Of a DNA stretch of 64,000 nt, positions 1-9,440 are shown piece by piece. The position numbers were made by a program, and so were the translations under genes. The notes below the pieces were generated by a model, which was not told where the DNA came from, made no database searches, and worked only from the letters and a program-made list of their open reading frames with translations. The first letter of the stretch is position 1. The number at the start of each line of letters is the position of its first letter. The stretch covers positions 6,107,001 through 6,171,000 of the forward strand of contig NZ_CP121666.1 in the NCBI RefSeq assembly GCF_029714325.1. The letters are read 5' to 3'. The stretch comes from Bradyrhizobium sp. CB1717. GTDB taxonomy: Bacteria; Pseudomonadota; Alphaproteobacteria; Rhizobiales; Xanthobacteraceae.

Positions 1-1150
1 CGGTATCCACCACCCGCACCTGGTAGGTGAAGCTGGTGCTATGGGTTGTCGGATCGACGTAGCTCCAGGTCGTCCCGGTGTTCTGGGTCACATCCGCCCA
101 GTTCGCGCCGCCGTTACTGCTGATCTGGATCTTCTCGCCCGAACCGAGGGCCGAGTTGGTGCCCGACGCCGTCAAGGTGGTGTCATTGGTGATGAAGTCG
201 GTCGACGAAGCGCCGCTGTCGGTCGCAATCGCCGTCAAGTCAACCGTAGCGGTCGGATTCTGGGTGTCGATGGTGACCGTATCCGTTCCGGCGCTGCCGA
301 GATTGCCTGCGGGGTCGGCGTAGCTCCCCGCCGTCACCGACACCGACCCGGTCGCAGAGACGCCGTCCGTTGCCGTGAAGGTGGCGTGATAGTGCGTGGC
401 ATCGTCCTGCGTCAGGCCACTGATCGTGCCGTTGGTCGTCGTGATGTCGGCAGCCGTGAAGCTGGCGCCCGGCGCCTCGCTGAAGGTGAAGGTTACGTTC
501 GAGCTCGGCGTACCGTCGCTCAGCGACGTGGCGACGATGTCGACCGCAACTGTCGGATTGAGCCGATCGATAGTGACCGTATCCGCCCCCGCGCTACCGA
601 GATTCCCGACGGGGTCGGCATAGCTTCCCGCCGTCACCGACACCGATCCAGTTGCAGCGGCGCCGTCCGTTGCCGTGAAGGTGGCGTGATAGTGCGTGGC
701 GTCGTCCTGCGTCAGGCCACTGATCGCGCCGTTGGTCGTCGTAATGTCGGCAGCCGTGAAGCTGGCACCCGGCGCCTCGCTGAAGGTGAAGGTCACGTTC
801 GAGCTCGGCGTGCCGTCGCTCAGCGATGTGGCCACGATATCGACCGCAACGGTCGGATTGAGCCGATCGATGGTAACAGTATCCGTCCCGGCGCCGCCGA
901 GATTGCCGGCGGAGTCGGCGTAGCTCCCCGCAGTCACCGACACCGATCCGGTCGCAGAGACGCCGTCTGCTGCCGTGAAGGTGGCGTGATAGTGCGTGGC
1001 ATCGTCCTGCGCCAGGCCGCTGACCGTGCCGTTGGTCGCCGTGATGTCGGCAGCCGTGAAGCTGGCGCCCGGCGCCTCGCTGAAGGTGAAGGTCATGTTC
1101 GAGCTCGGCGTGCCATCGCTCAGCGATGTAGCGACGATATCGACCGCAAC
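1..1150 (-). repeat. Tandem Ig-like coding repeats, 300-bp period
   Basis: At least three 300-bp (100-codon) units lie inside the adhesin gene; a recurrent plus-strand block (gccgtgaaggtggcgtgata) marks successive units at about 370, 670 and 970. Translated on the minus strand, each has the TFTFSEAPGASFTAADIT and DDATHYHATFTA signatures of a bacterial Ig-like domain of the Big_12 kind. A different Ig-like unit (SALGSGEKIQISSNGGANW) occupies bases 1-240. Confidence 0.8.
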
Positions 1151-4100
1151 GGTCGGCGGGGTCGTGTCGATGACTTGCGCAGTGGCCGACCCGGCGCCGA
1201 CCACCAGATGCTCGAAGTTTCCACCTTCGGTCCCCGTGACCGTCGCGGTCAAACTCGACGAGTTGGGGGTGCTGACGACCAGTGTGCCCGTGGTCTGGCC
1301 GCTGGCGATCGTGATGACACCCTGATCGGTATGCACCGTGGTGACGCCTTCCGAGGCGTTCGACAGCGTCGCCGTGAACGTGATGGTTGGATCATGATCG
1401 GTCACGTTCGATGTGGAGAGGTCGACCGTGGCATTGGTGATGGTGTCGTTGACATGGGCGGTCGCCGCCCCGGTGCCGACCACCAGGTTCTCGAAGTTGC
1501 CGCCCGAGGTGCCGGTGATGTTGGCGGTCAGACTCGTGGCGTCGTTATAGACGTCCTCGGCGTTGCCCGAGGCGAGCACCAGCGTCCCAACCGTCTGGCC
1601 GTCGGCAATGGTGATGTCACCCTGGTCGGTATGGACAGTGGTGATGCCTTCCGAGGCGTTCGACAGCGTCGCGGTGAAGGTGTAGTTGGCGACCGCCCCC
1701 TCCAGCACCGTCGAGGCGCTGAGATTCACCGTGGCATCGGTGATGGTGTCATTGACGTGGGCCGTCGCCGCCCCGGTGCCGACCACCAGGTTCTCGAAGT
1801 TGCCGCCCGAGGTGCCGGTGATGTTGGCGGTCAGACTCGTGGCGTCGTTGTAGACGTCCTCGGCGTTGCCCGAGGCGAGCACCAGCGTCCCAACCGTCTG
1901 GCCGTCGGCAATGGTGATGTCGCCCTGGTCGGTATGGACCGTCGTCACCCCCTCCGAGGCGTTCGACAGCGTCGCGGTGAAGGTGTAGTTGGCGACCGCC
2001 CCCTCCACCACCGTCGAGGCACTGAGGTTGACCGTCGCGTCAGTGATGGTGTCGTTGACGTGGGCCGTCGCCGTGCCGGTGCCGACCACCAGGTTCTCGA
2101 AGTTGCCGCCTGAGGTGCCGGTGATGTTGGCGGTCAGACTCGTGGCGTCGTTGTAGACGTCCTCGGCGTTGCCCGAGGCGAGCACCAGCGTCCCAACCGT
2201 CTGGCCGTCGGCAATGGTGATGTCGCCCTGGTCGGTATGGACCGTCGTCACCCCCTCCGAGGCGTTCGACAGCGTCGCCGTGAAGGTGTAGTTGGCGATC
2301 GCCCCCTCCAGCACCGTCGAGGCGGTGAGGTTGACCGTGGCGTCAGTGACGGTGTCATTGACGTGGGCCGTCGCCGAGCCGGTGCCGATCACCAGGTGCT
2401 CGAAGTTGCCGCCCGAGGTGCCGGTGATATTGGCGGTCAGCGACGATTCATCCTGATAGACGTCCTCGGCGTTGCCCGAGGTGAGCACCAGCGTCCCAAC
2501 CGTCTGGCCGTCGGCAATGGTGATGTCACCCTGGTCGGTATGGACAGTGGTGATGCCTTCCGAGGCGTTCGACAGCGTCGCGGAGAAGGTGTAGTTGGCG
2601 ACCGCCCCCTCCAGCACCGTCGAGGCGCTGAGATTCACCGTGGCATCGGTGATGGTGTCGTTGACATGGGCCGTCGCCGCCCCGGTGCCGACCACGAGGT
2701 TCTCGAAGTTGCCGCCTGAGGTGCCGGTGATGTTGGCGGTCAGACTCGTGGCGTCGTTGTAGACGTCCTCGGCGTTGCCCGAGGCGAGCACCAGCGTCCC
2801 AACCGTCTGGCCGTCGGCGATCGTGATGTCGCCCTGGTCGGTATGGACCGTCGTCACCCCCTCCGAGGCGTTCGACAGCGTCGCGGTGAAGGTGTAGTTG
2901 GCGACCGCCCCCTCCAGCACCGTCGAGGCGCTGAGATTCACCGTGGCATCGGTGATGGTGTCGTTGACGTGGGCCGTCGCCGCCCCGGTGCCGACCACGA
3001 GGTTCTCGAAGTTGCCGCCCGAGGTGCCGGTGATGTTGGCGGTCAGACTCGTGGCGTCGTTATAGACGTCCTCGGCATTGCCCGAGGCGAGCACCAGCGT
3101 CCCAACCGTCTGGCCGTCGGCAATGGTGATGTCGCCCTGGTCGGTATGGACCGTCGTCACCCCCTCCGAGGCGTTCGACAGCGTCGCCGTGAAGGTGTAG
3201 TTGGCAACCGCGCCTTCGAACACCGTGGAGGCGCTGAGATCCACCGTCGCGTCAGTGACGGTGTCATTGACGTGGGCCGTCGCCGTGCCGGTGCCGACCA
3301 CCAGGTTCTCGAAGTTGCCACCCGAGGTGCCGGTGATGTTGGCGGTCAGACTCGTGGCGTCGTTATAGACGTCCTCGGCGTTGCCCGAGGCGAGCACCAG
3401 CGTCCCAACCGTCTGGCCGTCGGCAATGGTGATGTCACCCTGGTCGGTATGGACCGTCGTCACCCCCTCCGAGGCGTTCGACAGCGTCGCCGTGAAGGTG
3501 TAGTTGGCGATCGCCCCCTCCAGCACCGTCGAGGCGGTGAGGTTGACCGTGGCGTCAGTGACGGTGTCATTGACGTGGGCCGTCGCCGAGCCGGTGCCGA
3601 TCACCAGGTGCTCGAAGTTGCCGCCCGAGGTGCCGGTGATATTGGCGGTCAGCGACGATTCATCCTGATAGACGTCCTCGGCGTTGCCCGAGGCGAGCAC
3701 CAGCGTCCCAACCGTCTGGCCGTCGGCAATGGTGATGTCGCCCTGGTCGGTATGGACCGTCGTCACCCCCTCCGAGGCGTTCGACAGCGTCGCCGTGAAG
3801 GTGTAGTTGGCAACCGCGCCTTCGAACACCGTGGAGGCGCTGAGATCCACCGTCGCGTCAGTGACGGTGTCATTGACGTGGGCCGTCGCCGTGCCGGTGC
3901 CGACCACCAGGTTCTCGAAGTTGCCACCCGAGGTGCCGGTGATGTTGGCGGTCAGACTCGTGGCGTCGTTGTAGACGTCCTCGGCGTTGCCCGAGGCGAG
4001 CACCAGCGTCCCAACCGTCTGGCCGTCGGCAATGGTGATGTCACCCTGGTCGGTATGGACAGTGGTGACGCCTTCCGAGGCGTTCGACAGCGTCGCCGTG

Positions 4101-7100
4101 AAGGTGTAGTTGGCAACCGCGCCTTCGAACACCGTTGAGGCGCTGAGATCCACCGTCGCGTCGGTGACGGTGTCGTTGACGTGGGCCGTCGCCGTGCCGG
4201 TGCCGATCACCAGGTTCTCGAAGTTGCCGCCTGAGGTGCCGGTGATGTTGGCGGTCAGCGACGATTCATCCTGATAGACGTCCTCGCCGTTGCCCGAGGC
4301 GAGCACCAGCGTCCCAACCGTCTGGCCGTCGGCAATGGTGATATCGCCCTGGTCGGTGTGGACCGTCGTCACCCCCTCCGAGGCGTTCGACAGCGTCGCG
4401 GTGAAGGTGTAGTTGGCGACCGCCCCCTCCACCACCGTCGAGGCGGTGAGGTTGACCGTGGCGTCAGTGACGGTGTCGTTGACGTGGGCCGTCGCCGCCC
4501 CGGTGCCGACCACCAGATGCTCGAAGTTGCCGCCCGAGGTGCCGGTGATGTTGGCGGTCAGAGTCGTGGCGTCGTTATAGACGTCCTCGGCGTTGCCCGA
4601 GGCGAGCACCAGCGTGCCGACCGTCTGGCCGTCGGCAATGGTGATGTCGCCCTGGTCGGTATGGACAGTGGTGATGCCTTCCGAGGCGTTCGACAGCGTC
4701 GCGGTGAAGGTGTAGTTGGCGACCGCCCCCTCCAGCACCGTCGAGGCGCTGAGATTCACCGTGGCATCGGTGATGGTGTCGTTGACGTGGGCCGTCGCCG
4801 CCCCGGTGCCGACCACCAGGTGCTCGAAGTTGCCGCCCGAGGTGCCGGTGATGTTGGCGGTCAGACTCGTGGCGTCGTTATAGACGTCCTCGGCGTTGCC
4901 CGAGGCGAGCACCAGCGTCCCAACCGTCTGGCCGTCGGCAATGGTGATGTCGCCCTGGTCGGTGTGGACCGTCGTCACCCCCTCCGAGGCGTTCGACAGC
5001 GTCGCCGTGAAGGTGTAGTTGGCAACCGCGCCTTCGAACACCGTTGAGGCGCTGAGATCCACCGTCGCGTCGGTGACGGTGTCGTTGACGTGGGCCGTCG
5101 CCGAGCCGGTGCCGACCACCAGGTTCTCGAAATTGCCGCCCGAGGTGCCGGTGATGTTGGCGGTCAGCGACGATTCATCCTGATAGACGTCCTCGCCGTT
5201 GTTGGCGTCGATCGCCAGCGTGCCCGTGGTCTGGCCGTCGGCGATCGTGATCACGCCCTTGTCGGTCGTGATCGTCGTCACGCCATGCGAGGCATTCGAC
5301 AATGTTGCCGTGAACACATACTGCGCCGACGGCCCCTCGTCCTGGATTGAGGCGCTGAGATTCACCGTGGCATCGGTGATGGTGTCGTTGACGTGGGCCG
5401 TCGCCGTGCCGGTGCCGATCACCAAATGCTCGAAGTTGCCGCCCGAGGTGCCGGTGATGTTGGCGGTCAGACTCGTGGCGTCGTTGTAGACGTCCTCGGC
5501 GTTGCCCGAGGCGAGCACCAGCGTCCCAACCGTCTGGCCGTCGGCAATGGTGATGTCGCCCTGGTCGGTATGGACCGTCGTCACCCCCTCCGAGGCGTTC
5601 GACAGCGTCGCGGTAAAGGTGTAGTTGGCGATCGCCCCCTCCAGCACCGTCGAGGCCGTGAGGTTGACCGTGGCGTCAGTGACGGTGTCATTGACGTGGG
5701 CGGTCGCCGCCCCGGTGCCGATCACCAAATGCTCGAAGTTGCCGCCCGAGGTGCCGGTGATGTTGGCGGTCAGACTCGTGGCGTCGTTGTAGACGTCCTC
5801 GGCGTTGCCCGAGGCGAGCACCAGCGTCCCAACCGTCTGGCCGTCGGCAATGGTGATGTCGCCCTGGTCGGTGTGGACCGTCGTCACCCCCTCCGAGGCG
5901 TTCGACAGCGTCGCGGTGAAGGTGTAGTTGGCAACCGCGCCTTCGAACACCGTGGAGGCGCTGAGATCCACCGTCGCGTCGGTGACGGTGTCGTTGACGT
6001 GGGCCGTCGCCGAGCCGGTGCCGATCACCAGGTGCTCGAAGTTGCCGCCCGAGGTGCCGGTGATATTGGCGGTCAGCGACGATTCATCCTGATAGACGTC
6101 CTCGGCGTTGCCCGAGGTGAGCACCAGCGTCCCAACCGTCTGGCCGTCGGCAATGGTGATGTCACCCTGGTCGGTATGGACAGTGGTGATGCCTTCCGAG
6201 GCGTTCGACAGCGTCGCGGTGAAGGTGTAGTTGGCGACCGCCCCCTCCAGCACCGTCGAGGCGCTGAGATTCACCGTGGCATCGGTGATGGTGTCATTGA
6301 CGTGGGCCGTCGCCGCCCCGGTGCCGACCACCAGGTTCTCGAAGTTGCCGCCTGAGGTGCCGGTGATGTTGGCGGTCAGACTCGTGGCGTCGTTGTAGAC
6401 GTCCTCGGCGTTGCCCGAGGCGAGCACCAGCGTCCCAACCGTCTGGCCGTCGGCGATCGTGATGTCGCCCTGGTCGGTATGGACCGTCGTCACCCCCTCC
6501 GAGGCGTTCGACAGCGTCGCGGTGAAGGTGTAGTTGGCGATCGCCCCCTCCACCACCGTCGAGGCGGTGAGGTTGACCGTGGCGTCAGTGATGGTGTCGT
6601 TGACGTGGGCCGTCGCCGTGCCGGTGCCGACCACCAGGTTCTCGAAGTTGCCGCCTGAGGTGCCGGTGATGTTGGCGGTCAGACTCGTGGCGTCGTTGTA
6701 GACGTCCTCGGCGTTGCCCGAGGCGAGCACCAGCGTCCCGGTGGTGTGGCCGTCGGCAATGGTGATGTCGCCCTGGTCGGTATGGACCGTCGTCACCCCC
6801 TCCGAGGCGTTCGACAACGTCGCGGTGAAGGTGTAGTTGGCGACCGCCCCCTCCAGCACCGTCGAGGCGCTGAGATTCACCGTGGCATCGGTGATGGTGT
6901 CGTTGACGTGGGCCGTCGCCGTGCCGGTGCCGACCACCAGATGCTCGAAGTTGCCGCCTGACGTCCCCGTGATCGTAGCCGTCAGGCTGCTGGCATCCTT
7001 GTAGACATCCTCGCCGTTGCCCGCGGCAATCGTCAGCGTGCCCGTGGTCTGGCCGTCGGCGATCGTGATCACGCCCTTGTCGGTCGTGATCGTGGTCACA

Positions 7101-8419
7101 CCCTGCGAGGCATTCGACAGCGTCGCCGTGAACACGTAGTTGGCGACCGCGCCTTCGAACACCGTCGAGGCGCTGAGATTCACCGTCGCATCGGTGATGG
7201 TGTCGCTGACCTGGGCTGTCGCCGTGCCGGTGCCGACCACCAGATGCTCGAAGTTGCCGCCTGACGTCCCCGTGATCGTAGCCGTCAGGCTGCTGGCATC
7301 CTTGTAGACATCCTCGCCGTTGCCCGCGGCAATCGTCAGCGTGCCCGTGGTCTGGCCGTTCGCAATCGTGATTACGCCCTTGTCGGTGGTGATCGTGGTC
7401 ACACCCTGCGAGGCATTTGACAGCGTCGCAGTGAACACGTAGTTGGCAGCAGCACCCTCCAGCTGTGTCGAGGCGCTCAGATTGACCGTGGTATCGGTGA
7501 TGGTGTCGTTGACATGCGCCGTCGCTGTCGCCGTGCCGACCACCAGGTTCTCTAAACTGCCGCCCGACGTCCCGGTGATTGTCGCGGTCAGCGATGAAGC
7601 ATCCTTGTAGACGTCCTCGCCGTTGCCCGCAGCAATCGTCAGCGTGCCCGTAGTCTGCCCATCGGCAATCGTGATCACGCCCTTGTCGGTCGTGATCGTG
7701 GTCACCCCCTGGGACGCATGATCCAAGGTGGCTGTGAACACATAGCTCGACGTCGGCCCTTCGAGCTGGGTAGACGTACTCAGATCGACCCTTGTCGTGC
7801 CTTCGGCATTAAGCACCACGATCTGTTCGATGCCTGTAATCTTGAGATCGAGCGTCTTGAATGTATAGGTTGAGCTGTCGGCCTGTCCGGTTTGCGCGTT
7901 GATGTGCTGCGGAAGCCAAACGTTCCTGACATACGCAATCTCTGCCGAGATGGCGGCGTCGTTCAACTGGGTTGGACTCAGCCAAATCTGCAGTGTGTCC
8001 ATATCCGGCGTAGACCCGGCTTTGCCGAGCTGCACCGCGCCATTGCCCCCGTCATAGGAGTCATAGCCTTGGAAAGCATTGCCTACGACCACGGTCTGAC
8101 TGGAAACCGTACCGAGAACCGTCTGATCTGTTCCCGACCAAACAGTCCCGCCGCTCAATGAAAAGCCGGCACTCGTGATGGAGTACGTCCCACCCAGGAC
8201 GTACTGGTTCTCAAAACCCTTGTAGATCAGGGTATCTGTCCCCGATCCACCAAGAACGGTGTCAAAGCCGCTGCCGCCATTAAGGATGTCATCTCCGGAA
8301 CCACCATTGAGACGATCATTGCCCGCGCCGCCGGACAGCACGTCATCGCCGGAGCCGCCGACTAAATTGTCGCTGCCGGTAGTGCCTGTGAGGATGGTGG
8401 TGCCACTGGCGCTTGCCAT
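1..8419 (-). CDS. Giant LapA-like repeat adhesin, N-terminal 2806 residues (runs off the left edge)
   Basis: A continuous reading frame starts at ATG 8419 and is still open at base 1, so the C-terminus lies outside. A GGAG at 8428-8431, 8 nt upstream, supports the start. Residues about 15-55 carry calcium-binding RTX nonapeptides of the GGxGxDxL type (for example GGSGDDVLSGGAGNDRLNGG). Residues about 60-210 are a unique region. Then come 22 Ig-like repeats of about 101 residues resembling the LapA/RapA giant-adhesin repeat (key words EGAVANYTFTATL, ITIADGQT, EDVYNDAT, GGNFENLVVGTGTATAHV). After them come at least three 100-residue Ig-like repeats with SDGTPSSNVTFTFSEAP. No signal peptide is seen, which fits type I secretion; the C-terminal signal would be off-window. 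By family this is a calcium-stabilised surface or biofilm adhesin. RTX motifs at the N-terminus are unusual, since such proteins normally carry them at the C-terminus. Function is inferred. Confidence 0.9.
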   Translation of the reverse strand, partial: MASASGTTILTGTTGSDNLVGGSGDDVLSGGAGNDRLNGGSGDDILNGGSGFDTVLGGSGTDTLIYKGFENQYVLGGTYSITSAGFSLSGGTVWSGTDQTVLGTVSSQTVVVGNAFQGYDSYDGGNGAVQLGKAGSTPDMDTLQIWLSPTQLNDAAISAEIAYVRNVWLPQHINAQTGQADSSTYTFKTLDLKITGIEQIVVLNAEGTTRVDLSTSTQLEGPTSSYVFTATLDHASQGVTTITTDKGVITIADGQTTGTLTIAAGNGEDVYKDASSLTATITGTSGGSLENLVVGTATATAHVNDTITDTTVNLSASTQLEGAAANYVFTATLSNASQGVTTITTDKGVITIANGQTTGTLTIAAGNGEDVYKDASSLTATITGTSGGNFEHLVVGTGTATAQVSDTITDATVNLSASTVFEGAVANYVFTATLSNASQGVTTITTDKGVITIADGQTTGTLTIAAGNGEDVYKDASSLTATITGTSGGNFEHLVVGTGTATAHVNDTITDATVNLSASTVLEGAVANYTFTATLSNASEGVTTVHTDQGDITIADGHTTGTLVLASGNAEDVYNDATSLTANITGTSGGNFENLVVGTGTATAHVNDTITDATVNLTASTVVEGAIANYTFTATLSNASEGVTTVHTDQGDITIADGQTVGTLVLASGNAEDVYNDATSLTANITGTSGGNFENLVVGTGAATAHVNDTITDATVNLSASTVLEGAVANYTFTATLSNASEGITTVHTDQGDITIADGQTVGTLVLTSGNAEDVYQDESSLTANITGTSGGNFEHLVIGTGSATAHVNDTVTDATVDLSASTVFEGAVANYTFTATLSNASEGVTTVHTDQGDITIADGQTVGTLVLASGNAEDVYNDATSLTANITGTSGGNFEHLVIGTGAATAHVNDTVTDATVNLTASTVLEGAIANYTFTATLSNASEGVTTVHTDQGDITIADGQTVGTLVLASGNAEDVYNDATSLTANITGTSGGNFEHLVIGTGTATAHVNDTITDATVNLSASIQDEGPSAQYVFTATLSNASHGVTTITTDKGVITIADGQTTGTLAIDANNGEDVYQDESSLTANITGTSGGNFENLVVGTGSATAHVNDTVTDATVDLSASTVFEGAVANYTFTATLSNASEGVTTVHTDQGDITIADGQTVGTLVLASGNAEDVYNDATSLTANITGTSGGNFEHLVVGTGAATAHVNDTITDATVNLSASTVLEGAVANYTFTATLSNASEGITTVHTDQGDITIADGQTVGTLVLASGNAEDVYNDATTLTANITGTSGGNFEHLVVGTGAATAHVNDTVTDATVNLTASTVVEGAVANYTFTATLSNASEGVTTVHTDQGDITIADGQTVGTLVLASGNGEDVYQDESSLTANITGTSGGNFENLVIGTGTATAHVNDTVTDATVDLSASTVFEGAVANYTFTATLSNASEGVTTVHTDQGDITIADGQTVGTLVLASGNAEDVYNDATSLTANITGTSGGNFENLVVGTGTATAHVNDTVTDATVDLSASTVFEGAVANYTFTATLSNASEGVTTVHTDQGDITIADGQTVGTLVLASGNAEDVYQDESSLTANITGTSGGNFEHLVIGTGSATAHVNDTVTDATVNLTASTVLEGAIANYTFTATLSNASEGVTTVHTDQGDITIADGQTVGTLVLASGNAEDVYNDATSLTANITGTSGGNFENLVVGTGTATAHVNDTVTDATVDLSASTVFEGAVANYTFTATLSNASEGVTTVHTDQGDITIADGQTVGTLVLASGNAEDVYNDATSLTANITGTSGGNFENLVVGTGAATAHVNDTITDATVNLSASTVLEGAVANYTFTATLSNASEGVTTVHTDQGDITIADGQTVGTLVLASGNAEDVYNDATSLTANITGTSGGNFENLVVGTGAATAHVNDTITDATVNLSASTVLEGAVANYTFSATLSNASEGITTVHTDQGDITIADGQTVGTLVLTSGNAEDVYQDESSLTANITGTSGGNFEHLVIGTGSATAHVNDTVTDATVNLTASTVLEGAIANYTFTATLSNASEGVTTVHTDQGDITIADGQTVGTLVLASGNAEDVYNDATSLTANITGTSGGNFENLVVGTGTATAHVNDTITDATVNLSASTVVEGAVANYTFTATLSNASEGVTTVHTDQGDITIADGQTVGTLVLASGNAEDVYNDATSLTANITGTSGGNFENLVVGTGAATAHVNDTITDATVNLSASTVLEGAVANYTFTATLSNASEGITTVHTDQGDITIADGQTVGTLVLASGNAEDVYNDATSLTANITGTSGGNFENLVVGTGAATAHVNDTITNATVDLSTSNVTDHDPTITFTATLSNASEGVTTVHTDQGVITIASGQTTGTLVVSTPNSSSLTATVTGTEGGNFEHLVVGAGSATAQVIDTTPPTVAVDIVATSLSDGTPSSNMTFTFSEAPGASFTAADITATNGTVSGLAQDDATHYHATFTAADGVSATGSVSVTAGSYADSAGNLGGAGTDTVTIDRLNPTVAVDIVATSLSDGTPSSNVTFTFSEAPGASFTAADITTTNGAISGLTQDDATHYHATFTATDGAAATGSVSVTAGSYADPVGNLGSAGADTVTIDRLNPTVAVDIVATSLSDGTPSSNVTFTFSEAPGASFTAADITTTNGTISGLTQDDATHYHATFTATDGVSATGSVSVTAGSYADPAGNLGSAGTDTVTIDTQNPTATVDLTAIATDSGASSTDFITNDTTLTASGTNSALGSGEKIQISSNGGANWADVTQNTGTTWSYVDPTTHSTSFTYQVRVVDT
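1172..7790 (-). repeat. 22-unit tandem array of LapA-like Ig repeats, 303-bp period
   Basis: The block reading ttgacgtgggccgtcgcc on the plus strand recurs at about 1449, 1752, 2055, 2358, 2662, 2965, 3269, 3571, 3873, 4176, 4479, 4782, 5085, 5388, 5691, 5994, 6297, 6600, 6903, 7206 and 7509. That makes 20 intervals of 303 bp (101 codons), plus a shorter, diverged unit at each end. Units between about 1450 and 6900 are nearly identical at the nucleotide level. The units nearest the N-terminus (6960-7790) are the most diverged. Confidence 0.9.
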
Positions 8420-9091
8420 TGATGATGCTCCAAAATGTCGTGGTCCAAAATTCGCGCGTGAGTTATGAATTCAGGTATTTTATGAACTAGATGCCGTAAC
8501 GGTTTCGCACTTTGCAGGCGTCGATTGACAGTGTGGCGATGAGCTCGCGCCGTCGCAGCGCACCTCAAATAAAGCGTGCCGTGCAATCACCGGCAGTGCT
8601 TCCGCCCTCGGCGCAATATTTGTCCAAGACGGACTCGAAACTGGCCGGCCGATCGGAAGCGATCGGCGGCCCTCCAGCTCGCCCCTGACGAAACAAGAAT
8701 TTGGGAATCCCGGAGGACGCGATTCAAACTCGGCCTTCCGAATGAGACTGACGCGACCCAATACACACTCCTCAAACTCTGCGGACACAGAGCAGGTGTG
8801 ATTGCAGTCGAAAATCAATTCACCGTGCTATTAACGCCCGTTCAAGGCAATGAGGCGAGCGTCTTGGCCGACAAGAAATCGCAGCTTCTGCGCTGTGCCA
8901 GTCTGCCTTGCTGTGAAAGACTCCGAACGCACTAACCTGTCCACTTCCGGTGCGGCCCTGCATTCCGCACGCGTCAAAAAATCTCTTGCGCTTAAAGTCA
9001 TTGGCTTTGTGAAGTCTCTGCCTGGCGGCTACGCGTAGGCCCGACAGAACTTAACTCCAACGTAAAAATTTATTTAAGCATGCCGAAAATT

Positions 9092-9125
9092 TGCGCATCC
9101 GTCCAGAGCCTGGGAAGGATGCGCG
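9092..9125. other. Strong inverted repeat (hairpin candidate)
   Basis: GCGCATCC pairs perfectly with GGATGCGC, and the loop contains a further CCAG-AGC-CTGG stem. No T-run follows on either strand and both neighbours diverge from here, so an ordinary terminator is unlikely. It could be an operator or a structured 5' leader. A second palindrome, CCGTA-N11-TACGG with a central CCCGGG, is at 9179-9199. Confidence 0.5.
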
Positions 9126-9370
9126 TCTTAACTATTAATGCCACAGCGTCACTGGGTTACTTGGTCGCGTAAATAGTTCCGTATCCCGGGAAACTACGGT
9201 CGTCCTTTCTGACCTGATGGCATTCACCGGAAGTGCTACGAATGCGTCTCACAAAGAGGGCGAGCGTGGCCGAACATCAGGAAAAACAGTGATGAATCAA
9301 CGGCCTCATCTTTTTTTCCTACCGCTCATAACGGTCTGCTCGCAGGTCGACTCGTGCCGGTGCGGCAGAG

Positions 9371-9382
9371 GCACTTAGTTGC
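9371..9382 (+). promoter_or_regulatory. Island palindrome copy 1, upstream of the amidase
   Basis: GCACTTAGTTGC, one mismatch from the consensus GCAA-YTAR-TTGC. It ends 58 bp before the GTG at 9441. A start at GTG 9354 would place it inside the coding region, which argues for the later start. Confidence 0.55.
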
Positions 9383-9427
9383 TTTCCCTGCCCGGCTCCG
9401 GCTTCATATTTGTGCGGTCATGCCCCC

Positions 9428-9432
9428 AGGAG
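9428..9432 (+). promoter_or_regulatory. Ribosome-binding site deciding the amidase start
   Basis: AGGAG with an 8-nt spacer to GTG 9441. Upstream in-frame starts (GTG 9354, ATG 9420) lack a comparable site. Confidence 0.6.
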
Positions 9433-9440
9433 TTTATTCC

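Larger units (their letters stand above)
8420..9440. other. Divergent intergenic region, no gene supported
   Basis: About 1 kb lies between the adhesin start (minus) and the amidase start (plus). Several short open frames cross it, but none has a recognisable domain, a good ribosome-binding site or convincing codon use. It must hold the promoters of both flanking genes. It is visibly more AT-rich around 9050-9150 and contains two inverted repeats (9092-9125 and 9179-9199) and one copy of the island palindrome at 9371-9382. Confidence 0.6.

Noticed and set aside
41..7000. Long plus-strand open frames (up to 690 codons) opposite the LapA-like adhesin, with Arg/Gly/Val-rich repeats
   Set aside because: They are the antisense reading of the 303-bp repeats; they break between units, have no known domain, and the minus frame gives clear Ig-like adhesin sequence.
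1172..7790. Regular 303-bp periodicity as a possible CRISPR-like or satellite array
   Set aside because: The unit is 101 codons of a translated Ig-like domain in one frame; unit size and lack of short repeat/spacer structure exclude CRISPR.
8480..9038. Short open frames (62-119 codons) on both strands in the divergent gap
   Set aside because: No ribosome-binding site, no domain, mutual overlap on opposite strands and unusual amino-acid composition.
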